Positions 1 through 12,341 are shown, counted from the stretch's first letter. The stretch is 64,000 bases of DNA from Xenoacremonium recifei (GCA_012184525.1 WOFQ01000025.1:124001-188000); one strand, 5' to 3'. Numbers and translations: made by a program. The notes: generated by a model not told the origin, from the sequence alone.

Positions 1-1028
1 GGAAAGCAATAATTGTAACAACAGGGAAACTTAGGTAGAATAAAGGAATCATTGTTTAGAGGTTGCTGCTTGTCTGTGGTTTGCGATTGAGGCTTTTGAC
101 GCGTTGGAGATGGAGCATTGGGAATGGAGTTGCATCAACACAACAAACGGGCCGAAGGTACCTGTATAGGCGATATAGACCCTGCATCTCTCACAGCGGA
201 GAAATAGTAGTATAAAAAAAAGAAAAACAAAGATGATAATTAAAAACAAGAGCAACAGAGTAAAAGAGAAACGTCCTCTTAAAACCATCATATGTTCCCC
301 CAGAATCACGGGTTTGGCGCACATCTCACGACGTCATCCCAGCACTGGTTGGGCCCTGAAGGGTTCGTTCATTCAGGCTGTTCATCCGGTCCGTTATTCG
401 CGAGCGCTAGCGTATCGATAACGGATTCTACCGCGGAGGGCGGATGGAGGGCGGAGATGGCGCGACCTCGATCCCTCCAGAGTCCAGATCAACAATGGAT
501 GGAAGCCCCGAGGAGGCTGGGCTGGCTGGGTCTCTGCCGAAAGTGCACTAACTGACCACTGAGAGGCAAGCCCAAGCCCGCCTATCCTATCGCGTCTGGC
601 GCTTCACCGACCTTGCATCTGCATCTACAGTTTCCGTTACTCGACAGTGATAGACCTGAGTCTCGCAGCTCCGTTCCTAGTTACAGACGCGCTGAGTCAA
701 AGTCACAAGTTTCTCACTTCTTGGTTAGAAACGCGGTTCGCTGTGCTGCGCCGTTCACATTCAGTTCACCTCACCTCCACCCGACCTCGCCTATTCTACC
801 TAACCTCCGCCCGCGACCAACAACCTCACGCTCAACCAACTCTCACCACGCACGCAACTCCTCTGCCGCAACAACACACGATGACGACTCGCCCTCCGTC
901 TCTTCGCGCCCTCTAAACCCTTTCGACGCTGGCACCGGCCCGAGTCTTTTCTACAGACTCTGCTCACGCCAGCGCCCGCCCATACCAGCCGCCATCACAA
1001 CGCGACGCGCCGAGGCCAAACCTCCAAG
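1..1028. other. Intergenic region and leader of the sirtuin gene
   Basis: No coding region was recognised here. The last 400 bases before the sirtuin start are rich in C and T and poor in G, typical of a fungal 5' leader. The reading frames that stay open are low-complexity or change composition along their length, and resemble no family I know. Confidence 0.5.
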
Positions 1029-3985
1029 ATGCCCACCACGCACGTCTCGCCCGACTCGGCCGACACGCTTCAAGACATTGCCGACGCTCTGTTCAAGGCG
1101 CGCAAGGTGGTTGTTGTCACAGGCGCCGGCATCAGCACCAACTCGGGCATTCCGGTACGATATCGCGATCCACGCCCTCCCCGCACGCCCGGCCGAGTCC
1201 TGGGCCTTGTGGAGGAGACGCTGACTGATTACAGGACTTCCGGTCGGAGAATGGACTCTACTCGCTGATCCAGGCGCAGTTTGACGCGGCGGCGCAACAG
1301 GCGCGTCAGAGAGAGCAGGCAGCGTTGGAAGCAGAGGAGGCGTCCGAGGATGAGGATATGCCGGATGTTGAGAGCCACCCCGAGGCCGTTGAAGATGTCC
1401 AGCCCACACCAGAACAGCAAACGCAAGAAGTGAAGCAGGAGAAGCAAGAACCAGAGCTTCAATCCCCCACTCCAGTCGACACCTTTGAAGAAGGCCCAGC
1501 CAGGAAGCGACGCAGGATCTCAGCAGACACCATCGAAGTCAAGCTTAGAACGCGAGAGGACTCAACAGAAGCTGTCCTGGATGAGATTACAGTCGAAGGC
1601 CCCGAAGCTCCTCCCTCCGATGAGCACGACACTATCTATGTCGGACACGAAGGACACGAGGACACGATTGTGGTGACCGGCTGCCCTTCATCTGAGACTG
1701 GCACCTTCGAGTCGGACGACCTGCCCACGGTTACTCCTATGAGGACAACTCGCCGCTCTATTGTTGTCGCTGCGCCCATGACCTCTCCCCTCTCATCGCC
1801 TCCTCCAGATGACGCTCTTCCCCCGTCAGGATTGAGGAAGCGACACAGTCGACTGAATGAGACCTTTATCGCTCCGAGCTCCTCACCACTTTCATCACCA
1901 CCTCCCGTTCTCTTCGACCCTTTTATATCAAGCTCACCCTCCGACCGCGATTCCAGTCGCCGCAGCAGTACTTCTCCCTCTGAGGTTGATGAGACGCCTC
2001 CCTCCTCCAACAATCCTTTTAGCTCATCACAGTTGTCCAACCTGAGCAGGAACACGCTACCCAATATGAAGGGCAAGGACCTGTTTGATGCATCTATTTG
2101 GGCAGATCCCCTACGAACATCAGTTTTTTACACATTTGCCACAACCCTACGACAGAAGATCAAGGACGTTGAACCAACAGCCTCTCACAAATTTATCCGC
2201 CATCTCAGAGATCGAGGCAAGCTTGTGCGCTGCTATACCCAGAACATTGACCAGATCGAGGAAAAGGTTGGCCTTTCTACATCGCTGCTCCAAGGACCTG
2301 GCAGTCGCGGACGCTTTTCACGCAAATCGACAGCCACCTTAAACCAGCTACAAAGAATGGTCGAAGAGGCTTCTGAGTCGAGCACGCCTGCTCAACCTGA
2401 AGCGACTGAGGAGTCGAGCCAACAAAGTGAAGCCACCTCGGAAAAGCAGCCCGGAACCGAAACTCCCAGCACGGAGAGCGATCCCACCTCAGCAGACACA
2501 AAACCTCAGAACCCTCGACGACAACTTCCGAGCGCCGGCGTGGAATGCGTGTTCCTGCATGGGTCATTAGAACAGTTGAGGTGTTTCCTTTGTGGTCGCG
2601 TGTGTTCATGGGATGACTGCGATCGAGAACAAGACACCCTCGGCGGTCTTCAACCCGAATGCCCTCATTGCAAAGGAGCCACTACGGCGCGAGAGGAAAG
2701 GGGTAAGCGGGCTCTCGGTGTGGGCAAGCTGCGACCGGACATTGTCCTCTATGGCGAAGAGCATCCCAACGCGCATCTCATCAGCCCCATTATCACACAT
2801 GACCTCGCGCTCTGCCCGGATCTATTCCTCATCCTCGGAACGAGCCTTCGCGTTCACGGCCTCAAGGTCATGGTCAGGGAGTTCGCCAAGGCAGTTCATG
2901 CCAAGGGCGGCAAGGTCGTCTTTGTCAACTTCACGAAGCCTTCGGAAAGCTCGTGGGGAGATGTGATCGACTACTGGATCGAGTGGGACTGCGATGCCTG
3001 GGTGGCAGACCTCCAGGACAAGATTCCTAAACTATGGCAAGCCCCGGAGCCTCCCAAGCCCAAGAAGAAGCGAGAGTCGGGAGGTGCTTCGGACGACAGC
3101 GAGAAGAAAAGACCGCCGGCGGCCAACCCGGTGGCTCTTCGCGATACCAAGGCAACTGGAGCGTACTGGACGCTGAAGATTGTGGCAGAGCTGCACAAGA
3201 TCACAGGCGTAGAGAAGCCAGAACCTCCCCCGGCTCCTGTTACTGTTTCGGCGGCTCCCACTCCTGAGAAGAAGAAGCAGCCCAGAACGCGACGGCCGCG
3301 TAGGTCTGCGCCCGCCGCTCTTGAACGCATTCGCAGAGCGCCTTCGACGCTGGCACATGTCAACAGCCCGGATCAAAGTCCGGTGCCTGAGGACTTGCCT
3401 GCTCTGAGTTCTATTGTTGCGCGGACAGACGCGTCGATTGGAAGCTCTGTAAAAACCAACCCGAGGAACCGCAAGAGGAGAAGAATTGACGGCGAGGAGG
3501 TGCAAATACCACGTGTTGGACCTCGCCCTCCGCCGAAGGAGACGTTGAGGTTGCCTCCTCTGGCCCCGAAGCCGCCCAGTCCTCGCGCTTTTACTTATAC
3601 GAAGGCCGAACCCGTTGAGCCGTCCAGCTTGTCGATGTTGCACCCTCTCGCAACCATCTCACCGAATCTCAGGAGCGGCGCTTCCTTTAAGCAAGAGGCG
3701 TTCCATCTAGTAGATCCGATGGTGATGAGACTCGACCAGCCACCCTCCTGGCCGCCGCCACCGGACAAGCTGGGCGATTCGAGCAGAATACCAAGAGTCC
3801 CGCGGAAGAGGCCAGGCGATCGGTCCCTGCTGAACGGGCCGCCGAGCGGAAAGGAGACAGATGCTGCGATGACGCTGGCTGGGCTTCGCGCAGTAAACAC
3901 GGGGTTGCTGGGACTCCGCGGGTCGATGCCAAAGGGCATTGAGGGACTGAGTGCTTGGGGCGGGACGTGGCATCACAAAGCGTAG
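1029..3985 (+). CDS. HST3/HST4-type NAD-dependent histone deacetylase (sirtuin)
   Basis: A class I sirtuin, expected to remove acetyl groups from histone H3 (K56 in yeast Hst3/Hst4) using NAD+, in the nucleus. Two exons, 1029-1154 and 1235-3985, joined by an 80-bp phase-0 intron, give 958 residues. The NAD-binding GAGIS is at residues 32-36 and is split from the following DFRS only by the intron. TQNID, the catalytic His in FLHGSLEQ (about residue 484), the zinc cysteines CFLC...CPHC, GTSLRVHG and VNFTKPS follow in family order. Between the DFR loop and the rest of the Rossmann fold, about residues 60-320 are an acidic, Ser/Pro-rich and probably disordered insertion. A second low-complexity insert lies before the catalytic His, and a basic disordered tail runs from about 660. 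In Aspergillus the homologue HstD affects secondary metabolism; that role here is inference. Confidence 0.92.
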
Positions 3986-4574
3986 GAGCAGGTGTGCATG
4001 AAGCTGTGGCCATGACTCACCAGCGGGAAGGAAAGGGGAAGGGATCTATAGACGGGAAACAGGGAGTTGTCGATATGGCAGCGGAGGCATGACTGGCTTG
4101 CAGCATTATGATGATAGCGGTATCGGAACGTACGACTGACTATTTCTCTTCAATACTCTGACCTTTATCTATCATTGACTCACGGTGCGAGGTTCGACTA
4201 GTGAACGCTTGAATCCCATTCCAGGGCGGCCATCCTAAGTTAACTGTCTTGGGCAGGTGAACTCTCACGAGGCTGATTTACAGGATGGACTTCCGTCCGG
4301 CAGTTGTTGTGAATGGCAACGGCTACAATCGGAAATCTCCGACCATTGTTCCGCTGCATCATCGCGCCTCTGACTCTACACGCTGCGTCAAAAGGGCGTC
4401 GTTGACCCGTCCGAGGGTGGGGTAAAAGGCCAGACTCGAGATCTGCCATGCGATTGACTCACAGGTTTCGGGAGCTTATTTAGAGCGCGCCGTCTGGATC
4501 TGGATTGCTTCGACAGTTCAACCCAACTCAACTCATTCAACTCTCTGTCGAGTTTGTGACAAGTAAACTCCAAC
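3986..4574. other. Intergenic region, sirtuin 3' end to aminotransferase promoter
   Basis: Holds the 3' UTR of the sirtuin and the promoter of the class V aminotransferase, both transcribed rightward. A run of CAACT repeats lies just before the start at 4575. Nothing else was recognised. Confidence 0.5.
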
Positions 4575-5971
4575 ATGGGCTCAACTGAGACTTCGCTGCC
4601 GATCCGCGGCAAAGACGTCGTTTTTGGGAAGGGCTTCTACAAGGAATTTCCGTTTGACCCCGAATGGCGCAACCTCAACAACGGTGAGTCTCGTCTCTGT
4701 GAAGCACGCAATAGTATACTCATAAAACAGGCTCCTTTGGCAGCTTTCCTAATGTCATCAAGGCGAAATGGCGCGAGCTACAGGACGCATGCGAGGAGAA
4801 GCCCGACGTCTTCATCCGCTACACCTACCCTAAGCTCCTCGACGAGTCGCGCGCCGCCGTAGCCAAGCTTGTCAACGCGCCGGTCGACACGTGTGTCTTC
4901 GTGTCCAATGCGACAGTTGGCGTGAACACCGTCTTTAAAAATCTGGTGTGGAATCCAGATGGAAAAGATGTCATTATCACGTTCTCGACGGCGTATGAGG
5001 CGTGCGCCAAGGTCGCGGATTACTTGTCGGATTACCATGAGGGCCGGGTTGGGACTCATGAGATTCCGCTGACCTATCCTATTGATGACGATGTGATCAT
5101 CGCCAAGTTTCGCGACGCTGTCAAGACGGTTGAGAGCCAGGGCAAACGTGTTCGCGTTGCCCTGTTCGACGTCGTGTCCTCCCGTCCTGGCGTCGTCTTT
5201 CCCTGGGTCGAGCTCGTGTCTATTTGCCGCGAGCTCAACATCATCAGCATGGTGGATGGCGCGCAGGGTATTGGAATGCTGCACCTTGATCTTACGGCTG
5301 CAGACCCCGACTTCTTCGTGTCCAACTGCCACAAGTGGCTGTTCGTGCCTCGAGGATGTGCTTTCTTATACTGCCCGGTCCGCAACCAGCACCTGCTACC
5401 TACAACCCTACCAACCAGTCACGGGTATGAGCCCAAGCTGACGACGCGGGGAACGCCGTTGCCACCCAAGGTTGGGAAGACCAAGTACGTTGCGAACTTT
5501 GAGTTTGTGGGCACGCTGGATAACTCGCCTTACATGCTTGTGGCCGATGCGATCAAGTGGCGAGAGGAGATTGGTGGTGAGAAGAAGATTATTGACTACT
5601 TGTGGGATTTGAACAAGAAGGGTAGCGATCTTGTGGCGAAACGGTTGGGCACAAGTGTCATGGAGAACAAAACGGGAACGATGAGGAATTGCGCCATGGC
5701 GAACGTTGCACTTCCGATCTGGGTTGGAAAGGCTGGCAAGGAGGGAGAGGCAGTTGTGAGCAAAGAGGAAGAGGGCAAGGCCTTCCAGTGGATCCTGCAC
5801 CGCATGATGGACGACTACAAGACCTTCATGTCTTTGTTTGTGCATGACGGGAGGTTCTGGGCGAGAATCAGCGCGCAGATATACTTGGGCATCGAGGACT
5901 ATGAGTTTGCGGCGGATGTGTTGGAGAAACTGTGTGAAAGAGTGAAAAAGGGAGACTTCAAAGATGCCTAG
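4575..5971 (+). CDS. Class V PLP aminotransferase, isopenicillin-N-epimerase / hercynylcysteine-sulfoxide-lyase-like
   Basis: A fold-type I PLP enzyme of aminotransferase class V. Exons 4575-4683 and 4731-5971 are joined by a 47-bp phase-1 intron and give 449 residues. The intron falls inside the N-terminal LNNGSFGSFP motif, which reads through only when spliced. VDGAQGIG supplies the PLP-binding Asp, and SNCHKW holds the Schiff-base lysine (about Lys238). RPGVVFPW and FEFVGTLDNSPY are further features of the epimerase-like subgroup. Fungal members include Egt2, the C-S lyase of ergothioneine synthesis, and uncharacterised isopenicillin N epimerase-like proteins. I cannot separate these by eye. 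No ergothioneine or beta-lactam gene is adjacent. There is no targeting signal, so it is probably cytosolic. Confidence 0.87.
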
Positions 5972-7657
5972 GCATGCAAGAGAAGGCGTTTTGGAGAAAA
6001 CATCAGGAGAAAGATTTCTAAAGAGAAGGCACTGAAGGACAGGATATTCAAGAGTTGTGAAATGGAGCTTAGCTTGCGCATTCCTGACAGAGTTGGGTGT
6101 TTGCTTGACTTCTGGCATAAGTATGATTCCAAATAAGCCATTAATATGATGGCGTCAGATTGGACAAAACAATGCAATTCGCCTCGATGTGATGCTTATT
6201 GTCAATGTTATTATTGCCTTGATCACGCAAACCCATTCGGAGTCGCCTTGCGTTTGGACCCCAAACAGCAGTCGCACATAAATAGCAGAAACAAGATCCC
6301 CCGCGTGATTCCCAGCAAGGCAGGACAGCTGTTATTAATATCGCCCAGCAGCTCTCTCCCCCTTCACGCAGTGGTGAGGTTCGGCATGCTGTCGAAATCG
6401 GGACAAGGTCGCGATCGATTGGATGAGACGAAAGAAATCCCTGCAGTTTCAGAGGCCTAAGCGGCGGCTGCTGCGGTTTCAGCACGCCAAGCCCCTGGGG
6501 ATCTAGTGGTCGAGCGCTGAGGCGGCGGAATTCGGCTGCAGGGGTTGGGCTTCGGAGATGCGTAGGGCTTGGAGATCCAGCTTGAAGACGACATTGTTGA
6601 CAGCTGCATTGAGTCCCTTCATCTCCGTCTACGACCGGGAGCATCTCCCATTCATCATTGCTCCAGTATAGTCTCTCCCTGCTTCGTCTCCTTGCACTTC
6701 TCCATAGTCCGTCCAAACTCTCTCCTCCGCAGGGATACAGTCCACGGCGGCGTTGAGCGTTAATGACAGCAACGCCCTTGAAACATCCTCGCTAAAACGC
6801 CCAGACCGCAGCTTCGCTCCCGAGCAGCCGCCTGGCGGAGAAACAAGAGGCCATCGCATCGCACGGCACCTGACCGCCCGATTGCCCGGCCCGCGAGATG
6901 TGCTGCTGCGAATGAATTCACGAGAGTCGGGGAGTTGAAACGCTGGCGAACGCGCGTCGGGGCATGGCGAGTGGTTGAGCTCGGGAAGAGGTTCCGAGAA
7001 ATGGCGGTGCTTTGTTTGCGGATTCTCGTATTCCGAGACTCTCAACAGAGATCGACGAGTCAGTGCAGACACTCGGCATGTGAGCCTTCAACATCGATTT
7101 GTATTTCACCTAAACTGCATCTTCATAGCCACGATTCAGTGTCCTCTGCGGCTCACGGCACCGTCACAGGCTCCCAGCATCTCGGTCCACTACCCCCCCT
7201 GGCCTCCCCCAGACATCCCCTGGACCAACCAAGCTTTCCGAGCCTCATGCTTCCCCACCGCCTTGGCGCACTCCGTGTCAGGCCTCTGGGCCAGGGGAAC
7301 CGCCCGGCAGCGTCTCATCTGCCCAGGGGGCTTTCGTCTGGCCGTTTGAGAGCATGGCTTTCTCAAACACGCTGGGGCAGCCTCCTGTGTGTCATCGTGG
7401 TGACGAGGCCAAGGCGTCTGGGCGCTGGCCGCCAAGGACTTATAGATGTCTGCCCATTTTCGTTTTATCGTCGTCTTCATCTTCTTCTCTCTTATCATTC
7501 TTTTCTTTACCCGTCCCGTTTCATTCTCTTCTTCGTCGGTTGCGCTCAGCGAGTCGCTCCGTGGACGTTCCCTTCCCGCTCTTTTCGCAACCACCTGGTG
7601 TGGCCCTTTTTTGTACATATCGTTCCTTTTGGGTGACTTGACGTCCCTCTGTCCATT
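5972..7657. other. 1.7-kb gap with no supported gene
   Basis: Several frames stay open for 60-230 codons on both strands, but none shows a known motif or a convincing start-intron structure. The last 200 bases are pyrimidine-rich (long TCTTC runs) and look like the leader of the protease at 7658. An unrecognised lineage-specific gene cannot be excluded. Confidence 0.4.
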
Positions 7658-9152
7658 ATGCATTCAAGACTTTTCTTCACCATAGTCCTTCTTGGACTGG
7701 TGGCCTTGGCGACGGCTGCCCCCCGCCAGATCCAGAAACGGTCGTCTTTCAAGGTAGAGCGAGTCCGAAACGCCAAGTTCACTGGGCACAATGGACCCCG
7801 GGCATTGGCAAAGGCTTTTAAGAAGTATCATATGGAGTTGCCCCAAGGTTTAAAGGATGCTCTCGCCGCACAGAAGGCTGCTAAGGAGGCTGCTCGGTTG
7901 GCTCGCCGTCATCACCACGGTGGCGGTCCCCACGACCATAACAACAACGACAATGCTGGGGATCTTGCTGGTGCGCTCGCTGATGCTCTTGGGGGTAATT
8001 GAGAGAGTCCAGTTTGTAAACAAGTAGAGACTAACAAGCAATAGCGAACGGCAACGGCAACTCGGACAACACTCCTACCAACAACACCGGCGACACTGGA
8101 ACTGTGACGGCTACCCCCGAGGCCAACGACGTCGAGTATCTCGCTCCAGTCAGCATTGGCGGCCAGACCCTTAACCTGGACTTCGACACCGGCTCATCTG
8201 ACCTCTGGGTCTTCAACACGGAGCTTAGCAAGGCAGACACGGCCGGCCACTCGGTGTTTGACCCCACTGCTAGCAAGACCTTCTCTCTGATCAAAGGCGC
8301 CGAGTTCAACATTTCGTATGGTGACGGCTCTAGTGCGAGTGGGCTTGTCGGCACGGACGTTGTCAACCTGGGCGGTGCATCCTTCGACAAGCAGGCCGTT
8401 GAACTCGCCACCGATGTCTCGTCCGGCTTCATTGAGGATCAGGACAACGACGGTCTTTTGGGTCTGGCCTTCTCTAGCATCAACACTGTCCAGCCCCAGC
8501 AGCAGAAGACCTTCTTCGCCAACATCCAGGATTCGCTCCCCGAGCCTGTGTTCACTGCCGACTTGAAGCATGATGCTGTTGGTGCCTACGAGTTTGGTGC
8601 TATTGACTCAACCAAGTTCAATGGTGCTTTGACCTGGGTTGACATTGACAACACCAATGGCTTCTGGCAGTTCTCCACGTCGTCCTTTTCGGTGGGCACT
8701 GGCAAGTCCCAAGCTATTACTGCCGGTGCTCAGGCCATCGCCGACACTGGCACTACGCTGCTCATCACCGACCCTACTGTTGTTGAGGGCTATTACTCTC
8801 AGGTCCAGGGCGCAGCCGTTGATGAGCAGCAAGGTGGTGTGGTGTTCCCCTGCGATGCCACCCTCCCCGACTTGAACCTCGATATTGGTGGCTACACCGC
8901 CACCATTGCTGGAAACCTGTTGAACTTCGCACAGGTCAGCGATAATGGTAAGTTCTCTCTATTTGTTTTACAGCGTGACATATGGTGGTGTGGCAGAGCG
9001 GAAGGCTGACTCGATCACGTTTAGAATGCTACGGCGCCCTTCAGGCAACCTCGGCCGGAAGCCTGGGTGTCTACGGCGACATTCTCTTTAAGGCGCAGTT
9101 CATTGCGTTCAACGGAGCGAACAACTCAATTGGTTTGGCGCCGCATGCTTAG
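7658..9152 (+). CDS. Secreted pepsin-family aspartic protease (aspergillopepsin-like, A1)
   Basis: A secreted acid endopeptidase of family A1. Three exons (7658-7994, 8045-8947, 9025-9152; both introns phase 1) give 455 residues. A signal peptide of about 20 residues ends at ATAAP. The propeptide contains KYHMELPQGL, the motif seen in fungal pepsin precursors. It is followed by an odd linker rich in His, Gly, Asn and Asp (HHHGGGPHDHNNN). The mature enzyme has both catalytic aspartates, FDTGSSDLW (about Asp160) and ADTGTTLL (about Asp346), and ends in GDILFKAQF and SIGLAPHA. It stands alone, with no cluster around it. Expression at low pH and during nitrogen or carbon limitation is usual for the family and is not shown by the sequence. 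Confidence 0.93.
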
Positions 9153-9789
9153 ACGGGTGGGAGAGCTTGGACTGTATGAAAACATGAGGCATTCATTTGT
9201 CAGGATAGACGTCATTTCATGCCATTTTTTGTATAAATGAAAAGAAGATGGACCAAATTAATGAGGCTTGTGACCATTGAGGCTGTATCTGTTGTTGCCC
9301 GATCACTAAACAGTGTCCTCGCAGAGCAAGCCCAACACGAACGCCGGCCGCTGTCTAAGCCCCGGACCGGAGTTGGGGAGAGTCTAGACCCCAGACCGAG
9401 GTTGCGCCGTCGCGCTGCAGTTACGCATGACCCGAATGTGTGGTGTTTTCCTCTTGTTGGTCTGGCCTGCGATCCTCCGCAGCGCTAACGGAAACCCTTC
9501 CGCGTTTTGCGGGGGGTTGGCTCAGCGCCTCGGAGACTTCCAGCGGTCTAACTGGAAACAACAGGTGCTTCGGCCGCCCTCTGACGCCATAAACAGGGTC
9601 AGCTGAAGGGCGTAGAAGCGTTCTGGAATGAGGCTATATCTAGGGGTTCCCGTCGATCGAAAGGATTTAAGGTGGCTCTTATCACCATCGTTTTCAGCAT
9701 CATCAGCACAGTACGCTATCAAGACACTTTCATCAGACTCAGCCCTCTATTTCCACGAACCGTAACCCTTGAACACTACAACAGTCATC
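9153..9789. other. Intergenic region
   Basis: 3' UTR of the protease and promoter of the small gene at 9790. A 9237-9488 frame is open but has no motif or codon pattern I trust. No other feature was seen. Confidence 0.45.
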
Positions 9790-10133
9790 ATGGGCAGCTC
9801 TCCTTCCAAGCACCGTCGCGAGCTCAACGACGAGGACATCAAGAAGTACACGGGCAAGTCCCGCGACGAGATCAACACATGGGCCGAGACACAACCAGGT
9901 GTTGCAGGCAACCAACTGGCCGGCAAACTGTTTGTTCTTTCCAAGACAATGCTTTCGCCACAGGGTAGACTGACTTATTGCACAGGGCCGTCGGCGATGC
10001 TTCCGGACTTGCGGGCTCCGGAGCCGGCTTCGGTGTCGGAGGATGGGGACCTTCGGCCGAGCCCAACGATGCCAACCGAGGCATGAAGTACCCTCCCAAA
10101 CCGGCGGAGGCGAAGAAGCTTGAGGATGACTAG
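9790..10133 (+). CDS. Small conserved hypothetical protein, 95 aa
   Basis: Two exons, 9790-9929 and 9986-10133, joined by a 56-bp phase-2 intron, give 95 residues. The start MGSSPSKHRREL has a Gly at position 2, compatible with N-myristoylation (inference). The N-terminal half is charged (NDEDIKKYTGKSRDEI). The second half has a Gly-rich stretch (GLAGSGAGFGVGGWG) and then a Lys/Pro-rich tail. I do not recognise the function. The splice is supported because both exons stay open only in the joined frame and end in a compact KKLEDD terminus. Confidence 0.7.
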
Positions 10134-10896
10134 AGAGTTGGTGCTTGGTTGGAGGTTCTTCATCAGAACGGGAGAGGGATACCAAATTGCTTGTATGGGG
10201 GATTATGATTTAGATGAAAGATAACTTCAGTCTGTTATACCCAACGTCGTTCATTTTTATTCAGAGAATACCTCGGCGTAGCTACCAATAAGCCCATTGT
10301 TTCTGACGATTTCACTTGCCACATTAACCACGTCCGTGGCTGACGGGGTAGTTATTGATAGCTTGTTCTTCCTGAAGGCCCTCCACGAAACCAAATCAAG
10401 AGAATAAAAGTCGGACGTACGTAGTCATTAGTCAAGACCGATTTTTCTCATAGCTGCCCTCCAAAATCTCCTGCTACTGGCTGATGAAAGGGCTCGCTTT
10501 CGAAATTGTATTAATTGTCTCGAAAATCCGAGGTGGGGGTGAGGCCACCTCAGAGAAGGTTGAGACGTAAGTGAGGATGCCCTCATGACAGTGATTTACT
10601 GAAAGTTGTTTACCCCCATCGAGCGAGATGGAAGGTGCTGGAAAGGAATTCGGCCTACGAAAATTCACTGATCTTAATTTTCATTCTCGCACAAAATTAT
10701 TTTCTTGCCCTCTTCTGAACCCGGGCTGCCTTGTTTTCCTTTCATCTTCATCCTCGTCCCCGCGCATCACCACCTCAGGACTGCCCGCGACTGTTCCTTG
10801 ATTCTTTTCGCATCAGCGCTGAAATTCCTCTGGTTCCCTCTTTCATTCCTCTTTCAACCCAATTATCGTCGTGGCCGGCTGCCCTCGTCCGTCAGC
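10134..10896. other. Intergenic region before the first WPPLG-family copy
   Basis: No gene was recognised. The stretch 10700-10880 is C/T-rich like a fungal leader and runs straight into the ATG at 10897. Confidence 0.4.
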
Positions 10897-12341
10897 ATGG
10901 ACAGCGGCGGTGACCCCCTCGACACTCCGCCCGATAGGCAAAACTATCCAGCTCTGCAGAACCCCATGCAGACTATTCAGCAGAATCCCCAGGTAAACTC
11001 TCGCCATCAGTTTTACCCTCTGCAGAACCCTAAGCTAACCCCTCAGCAGGCCCTTCCGCAGAACCCCCAGCTGGAGCAAAACTCTCAGTAGAACCCACTG
11101 CACAATCCCCAGTATACCTCTCTGCAGAACTCCCAGCAGAATCCCCAGTACAACCACCAGTGGAACCCCGCGTACAATCCTCAGTACCATCCCGGTCCCC
11201 AGTACAGCCCCCAACCCAACCCTGCCGCTGGAGCACAGCCGCCCAGTGGCCGACACCCATCTGCCTGGACTCCCACTCCCCAGGGCATCCCGGCATCTTC
11301 GGCCCCCGCGATCCCTCCAGCATCACAGGCGGGTTATTACACCCATCCCCAAGCTACTGGGCAAGCACAGCCTGCTGGTCCCTCCCCAAGCCCTCAGCCT
11401 CAACAGGCTGCAACCTCCTGGGCCGTAGGAGGGCCAACACAACCTTGGGGTGCTCACCCTGCCCCTCCAGCTCAAGGTTATTGGGGGCAGCCAAACACAA
11501 GCCCAGCTCTACCATCGATAGAGGGTCAGTCTGGCAGCTTTTACCCTCAACAAACACCTGGAGGACAGTCGACGACGTCGACGCCAGCCCCCCAGATGTC
11601 GGTTTCGCCAACTGTCCAATCGACGACGTCGACGCACGTCGTCACATCAAGCAGACTTCAACCCCGCAAATCTCAGTCACACCGACCCCAGTACCCGTGG
11701 CTGGATCTAAACGAGCAGCTGAGGGTACTGATGCCTCTCGCAAAAAGCAAAATGTGCATCCGGATCCCGAGCCTGTCCTAAAGTACGGCAAAGAGATTCA
11801 GAGTGGAGAGCCCTAGGTCTCTGAACCCGGAGTGCACCGCCGCGAGGTCGATATCGGGAATCTCACTTTCGACCTTGCTTCGCCTCCTAAAGATGCCAGA
11901 CACAGAGCTTGTCCCACGGTATATTGCCGTGGACCTACCGAAAGCGTCTCTCGATTGACGCGGCCCGGCCACCACCCAAACACTCTCCAGTGCTTCTTTC
12001 ATACGTTAAGACTGTCTTCGTGGTTCCTGCCCGAGCCAATGACAAGACATGGAGCGATGGCGATAACATCACCGGCATCCAACTCAAAGTGGAGCCGCCT
12101 GGTAGCTGTGTCGGTGCAAGCACGATCTTCCATGAGATTTGCACGCCTTAAGCAGCTGATCAAGCACAAATTGTGGAACTTCCCCTCGGAACCTGATGCC
12201 TCTGTCACACTGTATCGCCAGCATTCGAAGCTTTTCAGAGGAGAAGATGCTCGTCCGCTCGCATGCCAGTTCCCCAGGGAAAAGGGACCCTATCAACCGG
12301 CACTTCGGGGTCTCGCTATGTCGCCGCCAGAATCAGCTTGA
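10897..12341 (+). pseudogene. WPPLG-family pseudogene A with Gln/Asn/Pro-rich N-terminus
   Basis: From ATG 10897 a Gln/Asn/Pro-rich frame (QNPQ, YNPQY, QPQQ repeats) runs to 11781, broken by TAG at 11089 in a run of CAG codons, consistent with CAG to TAG. Near 11.65 kb the sense shifts to another frame carrying SKRAAEGTDASRKKQN, a likely nuclear-localisation patch. This ends at 11816. Further frames at 11.85-12.34 kb match the large copy at 13.5 kb: ITGIQLKVEPPG against IGIQLKTEPSV, LWNFPSEPDASVTLYRQHSK against TWSFPDEQNPQSVLYHEHEK, and GPYQPALRGL against GPYQPAMRDL. Part of the middle (matching LVPGNIAA) and the GDYLELIWAP module are missing. I read this as one decayed gene. That the Gln-rich part and the family part were once a single gene is inference, supported by the second relic near 18.95 kb where the same parts adjoin. 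Confidence 0.68.

Noticed and set aside
951..3943. Long minus-strand frames opposite the sirtuin gene
   Set aside because: They mirror the sirtuin's codon composition and have no motif; the plus-strand protein is clear.
6146..7636. Plus-strand frames of 104-233 codons before the protease
   Set aside because: No signal, domain or intron structure; overlapping frames in several phases suggest chance.
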